Made by a program: the position numbers and the translations under genes | Source of the DNA: VBOC01 sp964512655 | GTDB taxonomy: Bacteria > Bacteroidota > Ignavibacteria > UBA10030 > SZUA-254 | Assembly (NCBI GenBank): GCA_964512655.1 | Contig: CAZEJT010000003.1 | Location: 310,001-374,000, forward strand | Direction: 5' to 3' | DNA length: 64,000 nt | The notes under the pieces: model-generated | The model's input: only the letters and a program-made list of their open reading frames with translations | The model's database searches: none | Told to the model about the DNA's origin: nothing | Shown: piece after piece, positions 34,774 to 43,561 of the stretch | How the letters are laid out: each line of letters starts with the position of its first letter | Position numbering within the stretch: position 1 is the stretch's first letter

Positions 34774-36506
34774 CTCGCGGCACTCACAGGAATCTCGGTG
34801 AGTGCCTTTTTGTTTTGGTAAGCTCGCGCCAGAGCCGGAGTGACGACGGGGAGCCTTCGGACATACATCCGGGCAAGATGCTTGTGGCGGTCTATGATAA
34901 TAGCTGATATGATCTTCTTCACCAGCAGCTTCTTCTCTTCCATTGGCACGTCTCTCTCGATTCGATCTTTGAACTCCGCCAGAAATTCACTCACCTGATC
35001 CGTGACCGAACGAAAATCCGGTCTTTCGACTTCCTGTTCGAGCTCGAGGATACGATCTGCTAATTTCCTCTTCTCAGTCCCCAGCTCGCGGATCCGAGTC
35101 AGGGCTACATCCGAAGGCGTCGCAGCGTTGCCAGATTCAATTACCTTTACCCAATTGCCAACCTTCTCGTCTATCTCCGCCAAGAGCGATTCGACCTTTT
35201 CTCTCACTTCCTTTTTCTGGGGCACGTTCTGGTAGAGATATTCTAGCTGAGATTCAATCTCGCGAGTCAGAAATGGATTCGCCAGGGTTTCCTTGATGGC
35301 GGTAAGTGTCGCGTCCTCAATCTCCTTCTTCGGTATCCAATGGTATGAGCAGACACGCTTGTTCTGCCATCCACCGTCGATGTATTTGAAATACAACTTT
35401 CCGTCAGCTTTTCCCGACCATCCCTGATAGTTAAAGCCACACAATGGGCACTTGATCAATCCGCTGAGAAGATACTGACTGCGGAACGTATACCGGTTAA
35501 CGGATTTCTTTTCACTGCCGAGCTTCTGTCTCGTCCAGTAGTACGCCGCCTCCCAGACGTCTTTGGTGATGATTGCGGGATGAGCGTCTTCGGCCACGAC
35601 CCAGTCTTTACGATCGTTTAGCCAGTGAGGATAATTCACGTCTTTCTTCACGGGCCTTCCGTTCTGTTTTGCCAGGATTTGGCTCATCGAATTCCGATTG
35701 TACTCACGCGCCCCATAGTAAGCCGGATTATCGAGGATGGCCTTTATTGTCGCGGAGCACCACTTTTGATCTCGATTACGCCATCGGCCGCGCCTCGGGC
35801 AAGAGATATCTCTAACGTTCAAGTCATTCGCAATCAGAATATAGGATCGTCCCCGCGCGCGCTCGTTGAAGATGAATCGTACTACATCGACTTCATCTGC
35901 GGCTCCTAACCCCCACCTGACCTTTTCCTGTTTTGCCACGCACCATTCTCCCAAGTGCAGAACGCGGTCTGTTCCCGTCCGCAGGTTGACAGCGACACGC
36001 ACATACCCATAGGGAGCAGTTCCACCATTTGAATAGACCCCGTTGTTCTTTGCGCCACGAAGAGTGAGTTCAGAGAGCTTCTTGCTGTACTGGGACGCTT
36101 GAATGCTTTCGAACGCTTTGAGCATCGGCGCATATTCATGGTCAGGATCAATCGCCGTTTTGACGAGAATCACCTTGACGCCGAACTTTGCAAAGTGTAC
36201 CCGCCAGTATGTGTTTTCCTCGGAATCAATCGCACGCCCCCACCGTGATTCGTCGTAACAAATGACTGTCCGATAGATGGCGGCTCCCGATTCCACGTCG
36301 TGAAGCATCCGCAAGAACTCAGGCCGTTGGGTGAATGTTGTCCCGGATTTTCCAAAATCAACATAGCTCGCGACGATCTCGTAACCATGTTTTGCGGCAA
36401 ACGTATGGTTTTCTCTTTTCTGCTGCTCGGGAGAATCCTCTTGTTGCTCTGTCGAGCATCTAATGTACTCTGCGGCCTTCTTATTTTCTGGAATTCGTGT
36501 AAGCAT
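34755..36506 (-). CDS. Large serine recombinase (integrase) at a tRNA-fMet attachment site
   Basis: The 583-residue protein has an N-terminal resolvase domain with nucleophile Ser18 (YIRCSTEQQ), a DESRWGR segment, a recombinase domain (~170-330), a zinc ribbon with CPLCGFNY and a later cysteine pair region, and a C-terminal coiled coil (~400-500). These parts match large serine integrases and transposases that insert elements by site-specific recombination. The last codons cross the tRNA terminator, and the TGA stop (34755-34757) lies antisense within the tRNA T-loop. That geometry is expected when an element inserts at a tRNA gene and brings its integrase next to the junction. No long direct repeat of the tRNA end was seen elsewhere in the window, which is normal for serine integrases. 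Confidence 0.92.
   Translation of the reverse strand: MLTRIPENKKAAEYIRCSTEQQEDSPEQQKRENHTFAAKHGYEIVASYVDFGKSGTTFTQRPEFLRMLHDVESGAAIYRTVICYDESRWGRAIDSEENTYWRVHFAKFGVKVILVKTAIDPDHEYAPMLKAFESIQASQYSKKLSELTLRGAKNNGVYSNGGTAPYGYVRVAVNLRTGTDRVLHLGEWCVAKQEKVRWGLGAADEVDVVRFIFNERARGRSYILIANDLNVRDISCPRRGRWRNRDQKWCSATIKAILDNPAYYGAREYNRNSMSQILAKQNGRPVKKDVNYPHWLNDRKDWVVAEDAHPAIITKDVWEAAYYWTRQKLGSEKKSVNRYTFRSQYLLSGLIKCPLCGFNYQGWSGKADGKLYFKYIDGGWQNKRVCSYHWIPKKEIEDATLTAIKETLANPFLTREIESQLEYLYQNVPQKKEVREKVESLLAEIDEKVGNWVKVIESGNAATPSDVALTRIRELGTEKRKLADRILELEQEVERPDFRSVTDQVSEFLAEFKDRIERDVPMEEKKLLVKKIISAIIIDRHKHLARMYVRRLPVVTPALARAYQNKKALTEIPVSAASSGGRT
34779..34815 (+). terminator. Rho-independent terminator of tRNA-fMet
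   Basis: GGCACTCAC (34779-34787) pairs with GTGAGTGCC (34798-34806), followed by TTTTTGTTTT. The same bases encode the C-terminal tail of the recombinase on the other strand. Confidence 0.85.
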
Positions 36507-36548
36507 CAGATTAGTTATCCTCAGTAGTGTTCGACGAGAGTAATATAA

Positions 36549-36761
36549 TCATTGGTCGCCTTCTTCGCTTTGAGTGGATGTATTCTGGGGACTGATCTCG
36601 TCCTTGACGGTAGACCGATGTATCCATCTGGCAATCAACATGGCGACCGAACACGTCTCATCTAAGGTCAATGAGTCTTCCATGCCTGAGGTTGGGATCA
36701 CCTCGATTTCCAAATTTCCCGTGTTTTTGTCCGAAGGGGACGAACGTTTTATCTTCAGCAA
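36549..36761 (-). CDS. Small ORF upstream of the recombinase, function unknown
   Basis: A 70-codon frame from TTG 36761, ending 42 bp before the recombinase start. The product (…LEIEVIPTSGMEDSLTLDETCSVAMLIARW…) has a plausible mixed composition and sits on the recombinase strand, so it could be a directionality factor or regulator. There is no clear ribosome site, and an antisense frame of similar length also exists, so the call is weak. Confidence 0.35.
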   Translation of the reverse strand: MLKIKRSSPSDKNTGNLEIEVIPTSGMEDSLTLDETCSVAMLIARWIHRSTVKDEISPQNTSTQSEEGDQ

Positions 36762-36869
36762 AGCTGCACCTCGCGCCAGGCCAATCCAAGCTCCTCCTTC
36801 TTATACCGCGATTTCTCCCGAACGCCAATGTCGACCAGCTTCGTTAGCCCAGCCGGCACTATCTCGGCG

Positions 36870-37409
36870 CTAGACCTCTGTCAACTTCATGTCCACGAAT
36901 GCTTTTATCTCGTTCATGAATTTGTAGGTGTATTCTAGGACATTGAGAACAAATGACTCTGCAATACCTATGATATCGTCGAATGTGTTGCCAGCGAAGA
37001 AACAAACAAAGGTGAAGAGCATACTCTCCCCGCGATCTTCGCAATCGCTAATGTCGCCAAGCCGCTCAAGTGCCACACTTTTCACAATTTCTTGAACTAC
37101 GTGGGAGTGGACGTCAGCTCCGAAGATCCCTCGATGGGAGTACGTGTCAAGTGAATACAAAAACTCCACAGCAGCTAATGAGGGACCCACCATTTCTATG
37201 GAGTAAGGCATGGGTCCATCATCCCATTTACCGTCGGGACCTCTGTCATGGACGAAAAAAGTGATCTCCTGTTGAGAAGCCGCCAGAGGGACTCCCTCCA
37301 AATCTTCTTTGAGAACGTGAAACCTATCAAGGTACGGACGTAGCACATTGCCGTTCAGGGTAACGACGGTCTTACCATCGCTGTTGAAGGAAATTTGCAG
37401 GTCGTTCAT
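36870..37409 (-). CDS. Orphan protein of the island, no recognised family
   Basis: The start at ATG 37409 is preceded by AGGAG at 8 bp; a nearby ATG at 37415 has only 2-bp spacing. The frame remains open upstream to 37688, but that part overlaps the next gene antisense-free region and has no ribosome site. The 179-residue product (NDLQISFNSDGKTVVTLNGN at its start) is acidic with mixed alpha/beta patterning, no signal peptide and no membrane segment. It is the first of three small minus-strand genes between the recombinase and the response regulator. Confidence 0.65.
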   Translation of the reverse strand: MNDLQISFNSDGKTVVTLNGNVLRPYLDRFHVLKEDLEGVPLAASQQEITFFVHDRGPDGKWDDGPMPYSIEMVGPSLAAVEFLYSLDTYSHRGIFGADVHSHVVQEIVKSVALERLGDISDCEDRGESMLFTFVCFFAGNTFDDIIGIAESFVLNVLEYTYKFMNEIKAFVDMKLTEV

Positions 37410-37542
37410 AGTCATCTCTCCTTGGTCTGAATATGAATTGAAAGTAGTAGTCAAGTGAATTTCGACGCCAACCGGGACATCGCAATGATTACCCCGCACG
37501 GGGCGGCGCCTCCCCGACCGCCCGGGCTCGTTGTCAGTTGAA

Positions 37543-37824
37543 TTATATTGCCTTATCTGCAGCCGGGGGGAAAAACTCATCGAGGAGGTCCACCTCGACG
37601 GGTTCGATCCCGCGCTTGCGGAGGAAGTCGCTGACACCGGTGAAAACAGCGTCGGATCGAATAGAAACCAGGATTGTGGTTTCTTCAAATTCGACGTTGA
37701 GCCGGCCGTCGAACCGACCTGCCAGGGTCTTCAATCCTTCAACGAAGCGCTTTACCCGGTCGCTCTCAGGATTTACCGGGCCAGGCCCGAGGACCGACGT
37801 CGATGGAATTTTGATAACACGCAT
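37543..37824 (-). CDS. Small orphan protein, 93 residues
   Basis: ATG 37824 has AAGGA 5 bp upstream, a good ribosome site; 57 further upstream codons in frame have none. The product starts MRVIKIPSTSVLGPG and ends with an acidic VEVDLLDEFFPPAAD tail, with an alpha/beta pattern (VEFEETTILVSI, VSDFLRKRG). No family is recognised. A compact regulator or toxin-antitoxin-type partner is possible, but nothing shows it. Confidence 0.6.
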   Translation of the reverse strand: MRVIKIPSTSVLGPGPVNPESDRVKRFVEGLKTLAGRFDGRLNVEFEETTILVSIRSDAVFTGVSDFLRKRGIEPVEVDLLDEFFPPAADKAI

Positions 37825-37951
37825 GAATGTCCTTTCTGAAAATGGTTGAGAAAATTCCGCACTCTGGATGTCGTTCAACGCTGGTGCGGTAACATCGTCG
37901 CACCTCAAGTAGAAGCAGGATTTTCCTGCTGTCAAGTTTTTTTCAAAGGTC

Positions 37952-38356
37952 TTACCAGGCAGGTTTACGCGGAGGCTTGGGTCGGGCGATTGCATCGTCG
38001 AAGCGCTGCTTCACGTTGGTCTCCCTGTGGTGTCGTTCGTAGAAAGTCATCCGTAATTCCTGTTTTATCGTCGGTGACAAATTCCACAAAGACCTCTTGA
38101 TATCACCGCGCAAGTCCCGGACAAGTTTCTTGAGCTCCAGCCGGTCTTTCTGCACCTGGTGAAGGGTGGGATTCAGCATGATCCGTTCCTCGGCAAGCTG
38201 TTCGAGCAGATGGGTGTGCTCCTCCACCAACGCTGTGTAGAGTGATTCCGGTACATACGTCTTCCCTTCGTGGACAATCCTGTCCTCGACGCCTGATGAG
38301 TCGACTTTATGGGTAGAATGGTTCGGAATCTGGGCTGCGATATGAAATGAGCCCAA
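37952..38356 (-). CDS. Coiled-coil orphan protein, 134 residues
   Basis: The frame begins at TTG 38356; no other start occurs until well inside. A helical, heptad-like centre (LVEEHTHLLEQLAEERIML … VQKDRLELKKLVRDLRGD) is followed by a basic tail (ARPKPPRKPAW). No domain is recognised. The composition suggests a DNA- or protein-bridging helper. A minus-strand terminator lies 63 bp upstream in what would be its leader. Confidence 0.5.
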   Translation of the reverse strand: MGSFHIAAQIPNHSTHKVDSSGVEDRIVHEGKTYVPESLYTALVEEHTHLLEQLAEERIMLNPTLHQVQKDRLELKKLVRDLRGDIKRSLWNLSPTIKQELRMTFYERHHRETNVKQRFDDAIARPKPPRKPAW

Positions 38357-38418
38357 ACGGCGGAAGAGCTGAGGGAAGAATATGACGACGACGGTTCCGG
38401 CGCTTGTGCTGGATGTGT

Positions 38419-38442
38419 AAAAACCTGACCGCGAGAGTCAGG
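38419..38442 (-). terminator. Rho-independent terminator or leader attenuator
   Basis: On the minus strand CCTGAC (38442-38437) pairs with GTCAGG (38429-38424), followed by TTTTT. No gene is seen upstream of it on that strand, so it may act within the leader of the coiled-coil gene. Confidence 0.55.
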
Positions 38443-38814
38443 CGGCTCAATTGTTTACCAAAAAAGGTACTGGTAATCGCTCGAGCCCCAGATCCAACCA
38501 GCCGGAGTAAGTTCGGGAGGTACGCGTGCACCCAAGGCCGGCCGGGCCATTGGGGACGCTTGGCATGATGGGGCGAAACGGGTTAGAACATCAGCGGATG
38601 CGAACTCGCGTGCATGCTCTGATGGTGTTTATGGTCCGGCAGTTTCCTTTGGGTTATTCTGAGTTTCCTGCTTCGTCGCAGGCTTTACGGAATTTACTAA
38701 AAAATTCAGGAGATTTCAAGGGATCGTCGATACATAATTAACAAAGCCGGTCAGCGTGTCTGTGGAGCATCATGGCGCTCATTGTCCAAAGATCACACGA
38801 CTGTTGATTTTCAC
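38443..38814. other. Stretch without a recognised gene
   Basis: About 370 bp between the minus-strand terminator and the response-regulator promoter. A 71-codon plus-strand frame (38526-38741) has no ribosome site or protein-like pattern and was not called. No repeat or RNA structure stood out. Confidence 0.4.
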
Positions 38815-38843
38815 TTGACATCACCTATATTGGCAGAATACTA
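38815..38843 (+). promoter_or_regulatory. Sigma70-type promoter of the response regulator
   Basis: A perfect TTGACA (38815-38820), a 16-bp spacer and AATACT (38837-38842). Transcription would begin near 38850, which rules out the GTG at 38846 and supports GTG 38885 as the start of the gene. Confidence 0.7.
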
Positions 38844-38884
38844 AAGTGAGAACAGCACAATCGAACGAAGGAGGAACTCCCAAC

Positions 38885-40063
38885 GTGCTTGAACGCAGAT
38901 TCAAGATCGTTCATTTGGATGACGAGCAATCCCTCGGACTATTCCTTGTGGGCCATTTGAGAGGTCTGGGCTACGAGGCATTTTATGTGCCATCGAAGGT
39001 CGAGGGCATCGACTGGGTTAAGAAATATCATCCAGACCTTGTTATATCGGACATCAAGTCTCCGGAGATTGACGGGATAGAGTTTCTGAAACGCTTGAAA
39101 TCCGATCCTTCGACCGCGAACGTACCGTTTATTTTCCTCACAGCGTTTGCTGATCTAAAGGTTGCTATCCTTGGGAAAAACCTTGGGGCCAACGATTTCA
39201 TCAGTAAACCATACGACTCTGCTGAGCTAGAGAAAACCATCGCTCAGATGGTCCAAGAGAGTCCTCGTCCGGCCCTTCCCAACCGCACAACCAACGGCCT
39301 GGATCATCTTGATTGGCCGACGCTCACAGGGATGTTTAAGGGCATGATTCAAAGGTTTGCACGGAGAAGTGCAATTGTCGAAGAACACAGACATTTTCAA
39401 ATAGACTTTTTGTTCCAGTACCAAGACACTGTCTTTGGTGGAATGTTCTGGCAGCCAATCGAATTTGGCGTCTTGAGTTACGAGGATATCTTACGGTTCC
39501 GCACTTGGCTCGATGAAATGGCTTTGGAATGTGGAGTGTTGATGGGATTTCACGAAGTTGGCGAGGAGAAACAACGCTTCGGAAGGATGTTGGGGATTGA
39601 GGTTATATCTCAGAAGGGCACTGAGGAGCTTCTATCTTCAACAACTCGGTTCTTGGTGGATGAATTGGGGATTCCGGTTAAGAGACTCATGGAGAGTCGG
39701 CAAATAAGAAAGCTGCTGAATTCGACTTGGAATGAATTAATTGTTCTTCAAGGTGAATCGTTTGATGTTACAGGTTGGGGTGGAAATAAACCATCTCAGA
39801 GGTGGCAGCTGAAGAGGGTCTCCAATTCTTCCCTCAGCATAACATGCGATCAAGCGCATGGTTCCTGCTGGCTCGAGAAGCACGATCTGTGGAGAATCTT
39901 GATGAACCTCTGGGCCAATCGGTCGATTGCTCCAACGGATTTTGGAATCTACGAATGGAACCAAGAGTGTGTCGCAAGCTTGCTCCTCTGTATACCGTCT
40001 TTCATGAGACAAGAAAACAAGCTGGTTCTCCATCCAATCTGGAACCACAACGTCGGCTCGTAG
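38885..40063 (+). CDS. Orphan response regulator with an unusual C-terminal domain
   Basis: With GTG 38885 (GGAGG 10 bp upstream) the product has 392 residues. The receiver domain (first ~125) keeps the acidic pair in HLDDEQ, the phospho-acceptor in VISDIK, LTAF and the lysine in SKPYDS. The C-terminal ~260 residues are not a DNA-binding helix-turn-helix. The stretch FQIDFLFQYQDTVFGGMFWQ … VLMGFHEVGEEKQRFGRMLG … IEVISQKGTEEL recalls the core of Mrr/PD-(D/E)XK nuclease folds, without a clean E-x-K. No histidine kinase is nearby. It could be a phosphorylation-controlled nuclease-like or adaptor protein; this is inference only. Confidence 0.75.
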   Translation: MLERRFKIVHLDDEQSLGLFLVGHLRGLGYEAFYVPSKVEGIDWVKKYHPDLVISDIKSPEIDGIEFLKRLKSDPSTANVPFIFLTAFADLKVAILGKNLGANDFISKPYDSAELEKTIAQMVQESPRPALPNRTTNGLDHLDWPTLTGMFKGMIQRFARRSAIVEEHRHFQIDFLFQYQDTVFGGMFWQPIEFGVLSYEDILRFRTWLDEMALECGVLMGFHEVGEEKQRFGRMLGIEVISQKGTEELLSSTTRFLVDELGIPVKRLMESRQIRKLLNSTWNELIVLQGESFDVTGWGGNKPSQRWQLKRVSNSSLSITCDQAHGSCWLEKHDLWRILMNLWANRSIAPTDFGIYEWNQECVASLLLCIPSFMRQENKLVLHPIWNHNVGS

Positions 40064-40307
40064 CTGATTTGTATCTTCTTCGAACCTAGGGGGTGTGCCT
40101 AAGGCCGATTCCCTCAGTGAGGCATTCAAGCGCAGTACATCATTTGAAGATAAGCAGTTGCTTGAGTACGTTCCAAATCACTCAGGACACTCGCCTCTAC
40201 GTGCACATCACGAACCCGCTAAGAGACCAGGTCATGCGCGTGCTCGAGCATCAGCCCAAAATGGTCAGAGTTGTCTGATCGTGAATAGGACCGATTGTAG
40301 TTAAGCT

Positions 40308-41291
40308 TTACAAACCACCGAACAACCTCCCCCGAGTTTCCAATTGCAAAATATCAACCGGTGAAACATGAGAAAGATCGGAGCGATACCTCACTTCGGA
40401 TACCCCCGGGGGGATATCGTCTGATTCTATCTTCATGATGTCTTGATATCTGAAAAATCGCAGTGATTCCATTGCCAGGATGGGATCGTACTTCACAGCT
40501 ATTGAATCCTCCAGAGACGCTCCCAACGTCTTGCAAACCGTCGAGTGCAGTTTCCTCACAAGTTCCAGATTATCCGACAGATTGGCTGCTATCTCATCTA
40601 CCAAGCTTTGGAAACTAATCCCAGCGTTAGTTTGCTTTAACAGCAGTGAGGCAACCAGAACTTGAACATTGTCTGGTGGGGAAAGTTGTTCGGCCGAAAA
40701 GAAGTGTACTCGTTCCATTTTTGTATTGCTCTTTACTTCTATCCTTTCATCGCTTGCATTAAAATCGAACTTCTCCTCCGGATTTACATGCCAGTACTCT
40801 ACAAGCATCCTAGGTACACGTGATTGTTTGATTAGAAACAACTCTGCCCACAGTCCCTGAACCGTTTTCCTTGGCGCGTCCGACAGCGATCGAAAAACCT
40901 CTACGAACTTTAAGAGTGTGTCTAGAATCTGTTCATCAGTCGGATTGGTCCCTAATGATCGTACAAGGGTCTCCGCGATTTGGAGAAAATACCCCTGCAG
41001 GTGTCGATCCGAACTTGCAAAACTAATGAGAGTGAATGACTGCAGAGTAATTACGCTGTTTTCAGTTACTTTGCACTCAACATTCTGATTTACAGACAAA
41101 TACTTTAGTCGTACGTTTTTCAACTTGATGCTACTACCATTCTTTGCTGTGGAGAATAGGAGTACCGGAGTGGCTTCCACGCCAACCGCAATCCGAAAAT
41201 TTGGGAACCCGGGCACTGCGATGGCAATCAGAGTGTTTTCTTTGGACTGCTCCGGGATCTCCAACTGGTCAAACAGCGCAACTAAGTTCAT
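40308..41291 (-). CDS. PD-(D/E)XK-motif protein of a MORC-Z1 restriction operon (DUF4420-like)
   Basis: The 327-residue protein contains GLWAELFLIKQS and then WHVNPEEKFDFNASDERIEVKSN, in which D…ExK (FDF, IEVK) fits a PD-(D/E)XK nuclease core, near residues 145-195. This is the usual layout of the DUF4420 family that accompanies Z1-domain proteins. Its ATG overlaps the Z1 stop by 4 bp (ATGA), and it is the last gene of a five-gene operon. It is the best candidate for the DNA-cutting subunit. The GC content by eye is lower than in the core region. Confidence 0.88.
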   Translation of the reverse strand: MNLVALFDQLEIPEQSKENTLIAIAVPGFPNFRIAVGVEATPVLLFSTAKNGSSIKLKNVRLKYLSVNQNVECKVTENSVITLQSFTLISFASSDRHLQGYFLQIAETLVRSLGTNPTDEQILDTLLKFVEVFRSLSDAPRKTVQGLWAELFLIKQSRVPRMLVEYWHVNPEEKFDFNASDERIEVKSNTKMERVHFFSAEQLSPPDNVQVLVASLLLKQTNAGISFQSLVDEIAANLSDNLELVRKLHSTVCKTLGASLEDSIAVKYDPILAMESLRFFRYQDIMKIESDDIPPGVSEVRYRSDLSHVSPVDILQLETRGRLFGGL

Positions 41292-43561
41292 GCTTGTCGT
41301 ACAATATCTCTACCAATATGGTCGGACACCCATATCGCTAGGGTGGGCACATCCACGAACTTGGCAACTCCACCTTCATCTGTTATATCCTGTCCGTCTC
41401 GATCAACGAGCCTCAGCCGATGGATTTGGATAGAAAGCAGGTTTTCTTCTCGGATTTCAGAGTCTCCGGGATAAATTATCTCACCCGTCCTCGGGTTTCT
41501 TCCTTGGAATAGCTGCTGAATCTCATCGTTTCTATCTAAGCGTCGAAGTCTCATTTTCCATTCATCAATTCGCGTCGCGCTCATCAAATACACCCTGCAG
41601 TTTTCATCTGGATGTTCAACTAAGTATTGCTTCAATATTCCTCTTAGACTTGAATACGTGGCAGAATCGCTCTCCTTCGTGAACCTAAGTTTGTTCAGAA
41701 GGTGATCCAAACACTCCCGAACGGAAATTGTCGCGACCAAATGCCTCTGATCTTCGGTCCGACCGGGGTGCCCTTCATCCACGGTAAACTGGGCAGACCT
41801 TGGTCCGAGAAACTCAAGCATAGCATTCCGATTTGTCTCTATCAGATTTTCGGTATCGTGTGGCGCGTTTATTCTGAACCAGGCATTTCCAAATCGATCG
41901 CGATCAATATCATCATAAAGGACGTTTGCTCTTGTAAGACTCAACATTTGGTCAAGCACGGCTTCTCGATCCCAATCATTTAGATGTTTATTATTTACGT
42001 CAAATTCTTCCAGTCTAATTCTTACATCCTCTTCGTGTTCTATGATCGAGGTATACGAGTCTATTGTGAGCTGATCGAGAAATACTCGGCAGTATCCAAG
42101 ATAGCTTCGCTTGTAGCCGAAGAATCGCGCCCGCTGTTGAATTGTGTCAACATTTCCAACACCAACATTTCTTGGCATATAGGTAACGGTCAGACCCTCC
42201 ACGGTAAACCCCCTATCCATCGACTGTCCGCCGACCAGTATCCACGAATACCAATCATGCCAGTTTATCTGTGGCGTCGCGCCTTGTCGCGTATTCACTT
42301 CCACTATGCGTGTATATTGAATTGCGTGAACTAGGTTGACGTCTGTAAGAGCTTCGAATGCCGGCAGGTCCGGTACGGTTCGATGGAGATCAGCGTATGC
42401 TTCCCGAAAATCTTCGATCAATACTCGCTTCTCTTCTTCATCATTACTTGTTAATAGCCGACTCCAGCTATTGCAAATTGTTCTAACCCAGTTAACGAAC
42501 TGAAATTGATCACCCTGCAACCTTGACGGATGAATGAGCATTGACCTGTTCCGCTGATCCTTAAGCAACTCCCCGGCAACAACTCCAAGGAAAAAAATTC
42601 TTAAAGCAGTGATTAGGCTATTAGGCGGTTCGTGCAATGGATGGTTGGGGGTTTGCAACTCGGAAGCAGGAATTTCGGCAATAAGGCTTGGTGTCTCCTC
42701 GAAGAACTCAATCCCGCCGGTATAGTCATCCCCCGGGGTCAGCAATTTGATGAAGTTTGGAGAGAGTCTATCCATAATGTTGATAAAAAGGTTGGCCTGA
42801 GGAGTCGCGGTATATTGCACGAAGGTATGGTGAGGAAAAAGCGCCCTTAGCCTTGTAATGCGCCTGTATATGGTTGACACGTCGTTCTCTGTCAAATCTT
42901 CTATCTCAATTCCTTGACGCGCTGCACGGCGCGCGAATGTATTCAGGCTTGCCTGGTCCCCTTCATCATCGATTATCAAGGTCGGCACTCCATTGAGGTC
43001 AATTTCCTCCAACAGCGTCGCCAAATTGAACAGACGATCTTTTTGCTTCATCACTGTTAACAGTAACGTTCGGCATCTGTCCTTGGGAAAACGAGGATCC
43101 CTCCATTGTGCTAAAGCTGTTTCAATCGTTTCTCTTTGTTCGGTTTCTCCTGGATTTGGTATCAGGGTCCACTGTCTATCGAACCGCGTATCAAGTTTCA
43201 AATCTCTTCTCAATCGATTTGTGGATTGGTTGAAAAGCGAAGTCGAGGTGCCCGCAATGACAATCACGATCTGATAATTGTTGTCTCTTGCCAACGCAGT
43301 GAGGGCCGTGAATGAAAGAGTCTTGCCGCTTTGTACATAACCGATCACGATACCGGTTTCATCGTTTGCCTCGCAATTCGGGTTGCCACAAACCTCCATG
43401 ATACGAATCGTCTCATCAAGGACGCGTTGACCGGACGCGTTAAGATTTCCTGCGTCTACCAACTTAGCATCTGTCCTAAGAAGCCCGAGGATTTCTTCTC
43501 CAACTACGGGATTCCAATCATTGTTATCGGCATTACCCTGTATCTCAATAACCTCAGGCAT
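41288..43561 (-). CDS. Z1-domain helicase-like ATPase
   Basis: The 757-residue protein has Walker A GYVQSGKT (residues 74-81), the Walker B-type LIIDDEGDQASLN, the motif YTATPQANLFIN and the Z1 hallmark GGQSMDRGFTVEGLTVTYM followed by DTIQQRARFFGY. Z1 proteins are superfamily II-like enzymes coupled to restriction systems. The ATG overlaps the MORC gene stop by 8 bp and the stop overlaps the DUF4420 gene, so the three are co-translated. A translocation or DNA-remodelling role that feeds the nuclease is inferred from the family. Confidence 0.94.
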   Translation of the reverse strand: MPEVIEIQGNADNNDWNPVVGEEILGLLRTDAKLVDAGNLNASGQRVLDETIRIMEVCGNPNCEANDETGIVIGYVQSGKTLSFTALTALARDNNYQIVIVIAGTSTSLFNQSTNRLRRDLKLDTRFDRQWTLIPNPGETEQRETIETALAQWRDPRFPKDRCRTLLLTVMKQKDRLFNLATLLEEIDLNGVPTLIIDDEGDQASLNTFARRAARQGIEIEDLTENDVSTIYRRITRLRALFPHHTFVQYTATPQANLFINIMDRLSPNFIKLLTPGDDYTGGIEFFEETPSLIAEIPASELQTPNHPLHEPPNSLITALRIFFLGVVAGELLKDQRNRSMLIHPSRLQGDQFQFVNWVRTICNSWSRLLTSNDEEEKRVLIEDFREAYADLHRTVPDLPAFEALTDVNLVHAIQYTRIVEVNTRQGATPQINWHDWYSWILVGGQSMDRGFTVEGLTVTYMPRNVGVGNVDTIQQRARFFGYKRSYLGYCRVFLDQLTIDSYTSIIEHEEDVRIRLEEFDVNNKHLNDWDREAVLDQMLSLTRANVLYDDIDRDRFGNAWFRINAPHDTENLIETNRNAMLEFLGPRSAQFTVDEGHPGRTEDQRHLVATISVRECLDHLLNKLRFTKESDSATYSSLRGILKQYLVEHPDENCRVYLMSATRIDEWKMRLRRLDRNDEIQQLFQGRNPRTGEIIYPGDSEIREENLLSIQIHRLRLVDRDGQDITDEGGVAKFVDVPTLAIWVSDHIGRDIVRQA

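Noticed and set aside
36574..36873. 99-codon plus-strand frame
   Set aside because: It overlaps the minus-strand small ORF at 36549; no ribosome site and its C-terminus is Pro/Arg/Ser-rich like noise.
37600..37625. tRNA T-arm-like GGGTTCGATCCCG
   Set aside because: It lies in the coding region of the 93-residue protein and no cloverleaf can be drawn around it.
38526..38741. 71-codon plus-strand frame ahead of the response regulator
   Set aside because: No ribosome site, odd composition, and it lies before the promoter of the regulator.
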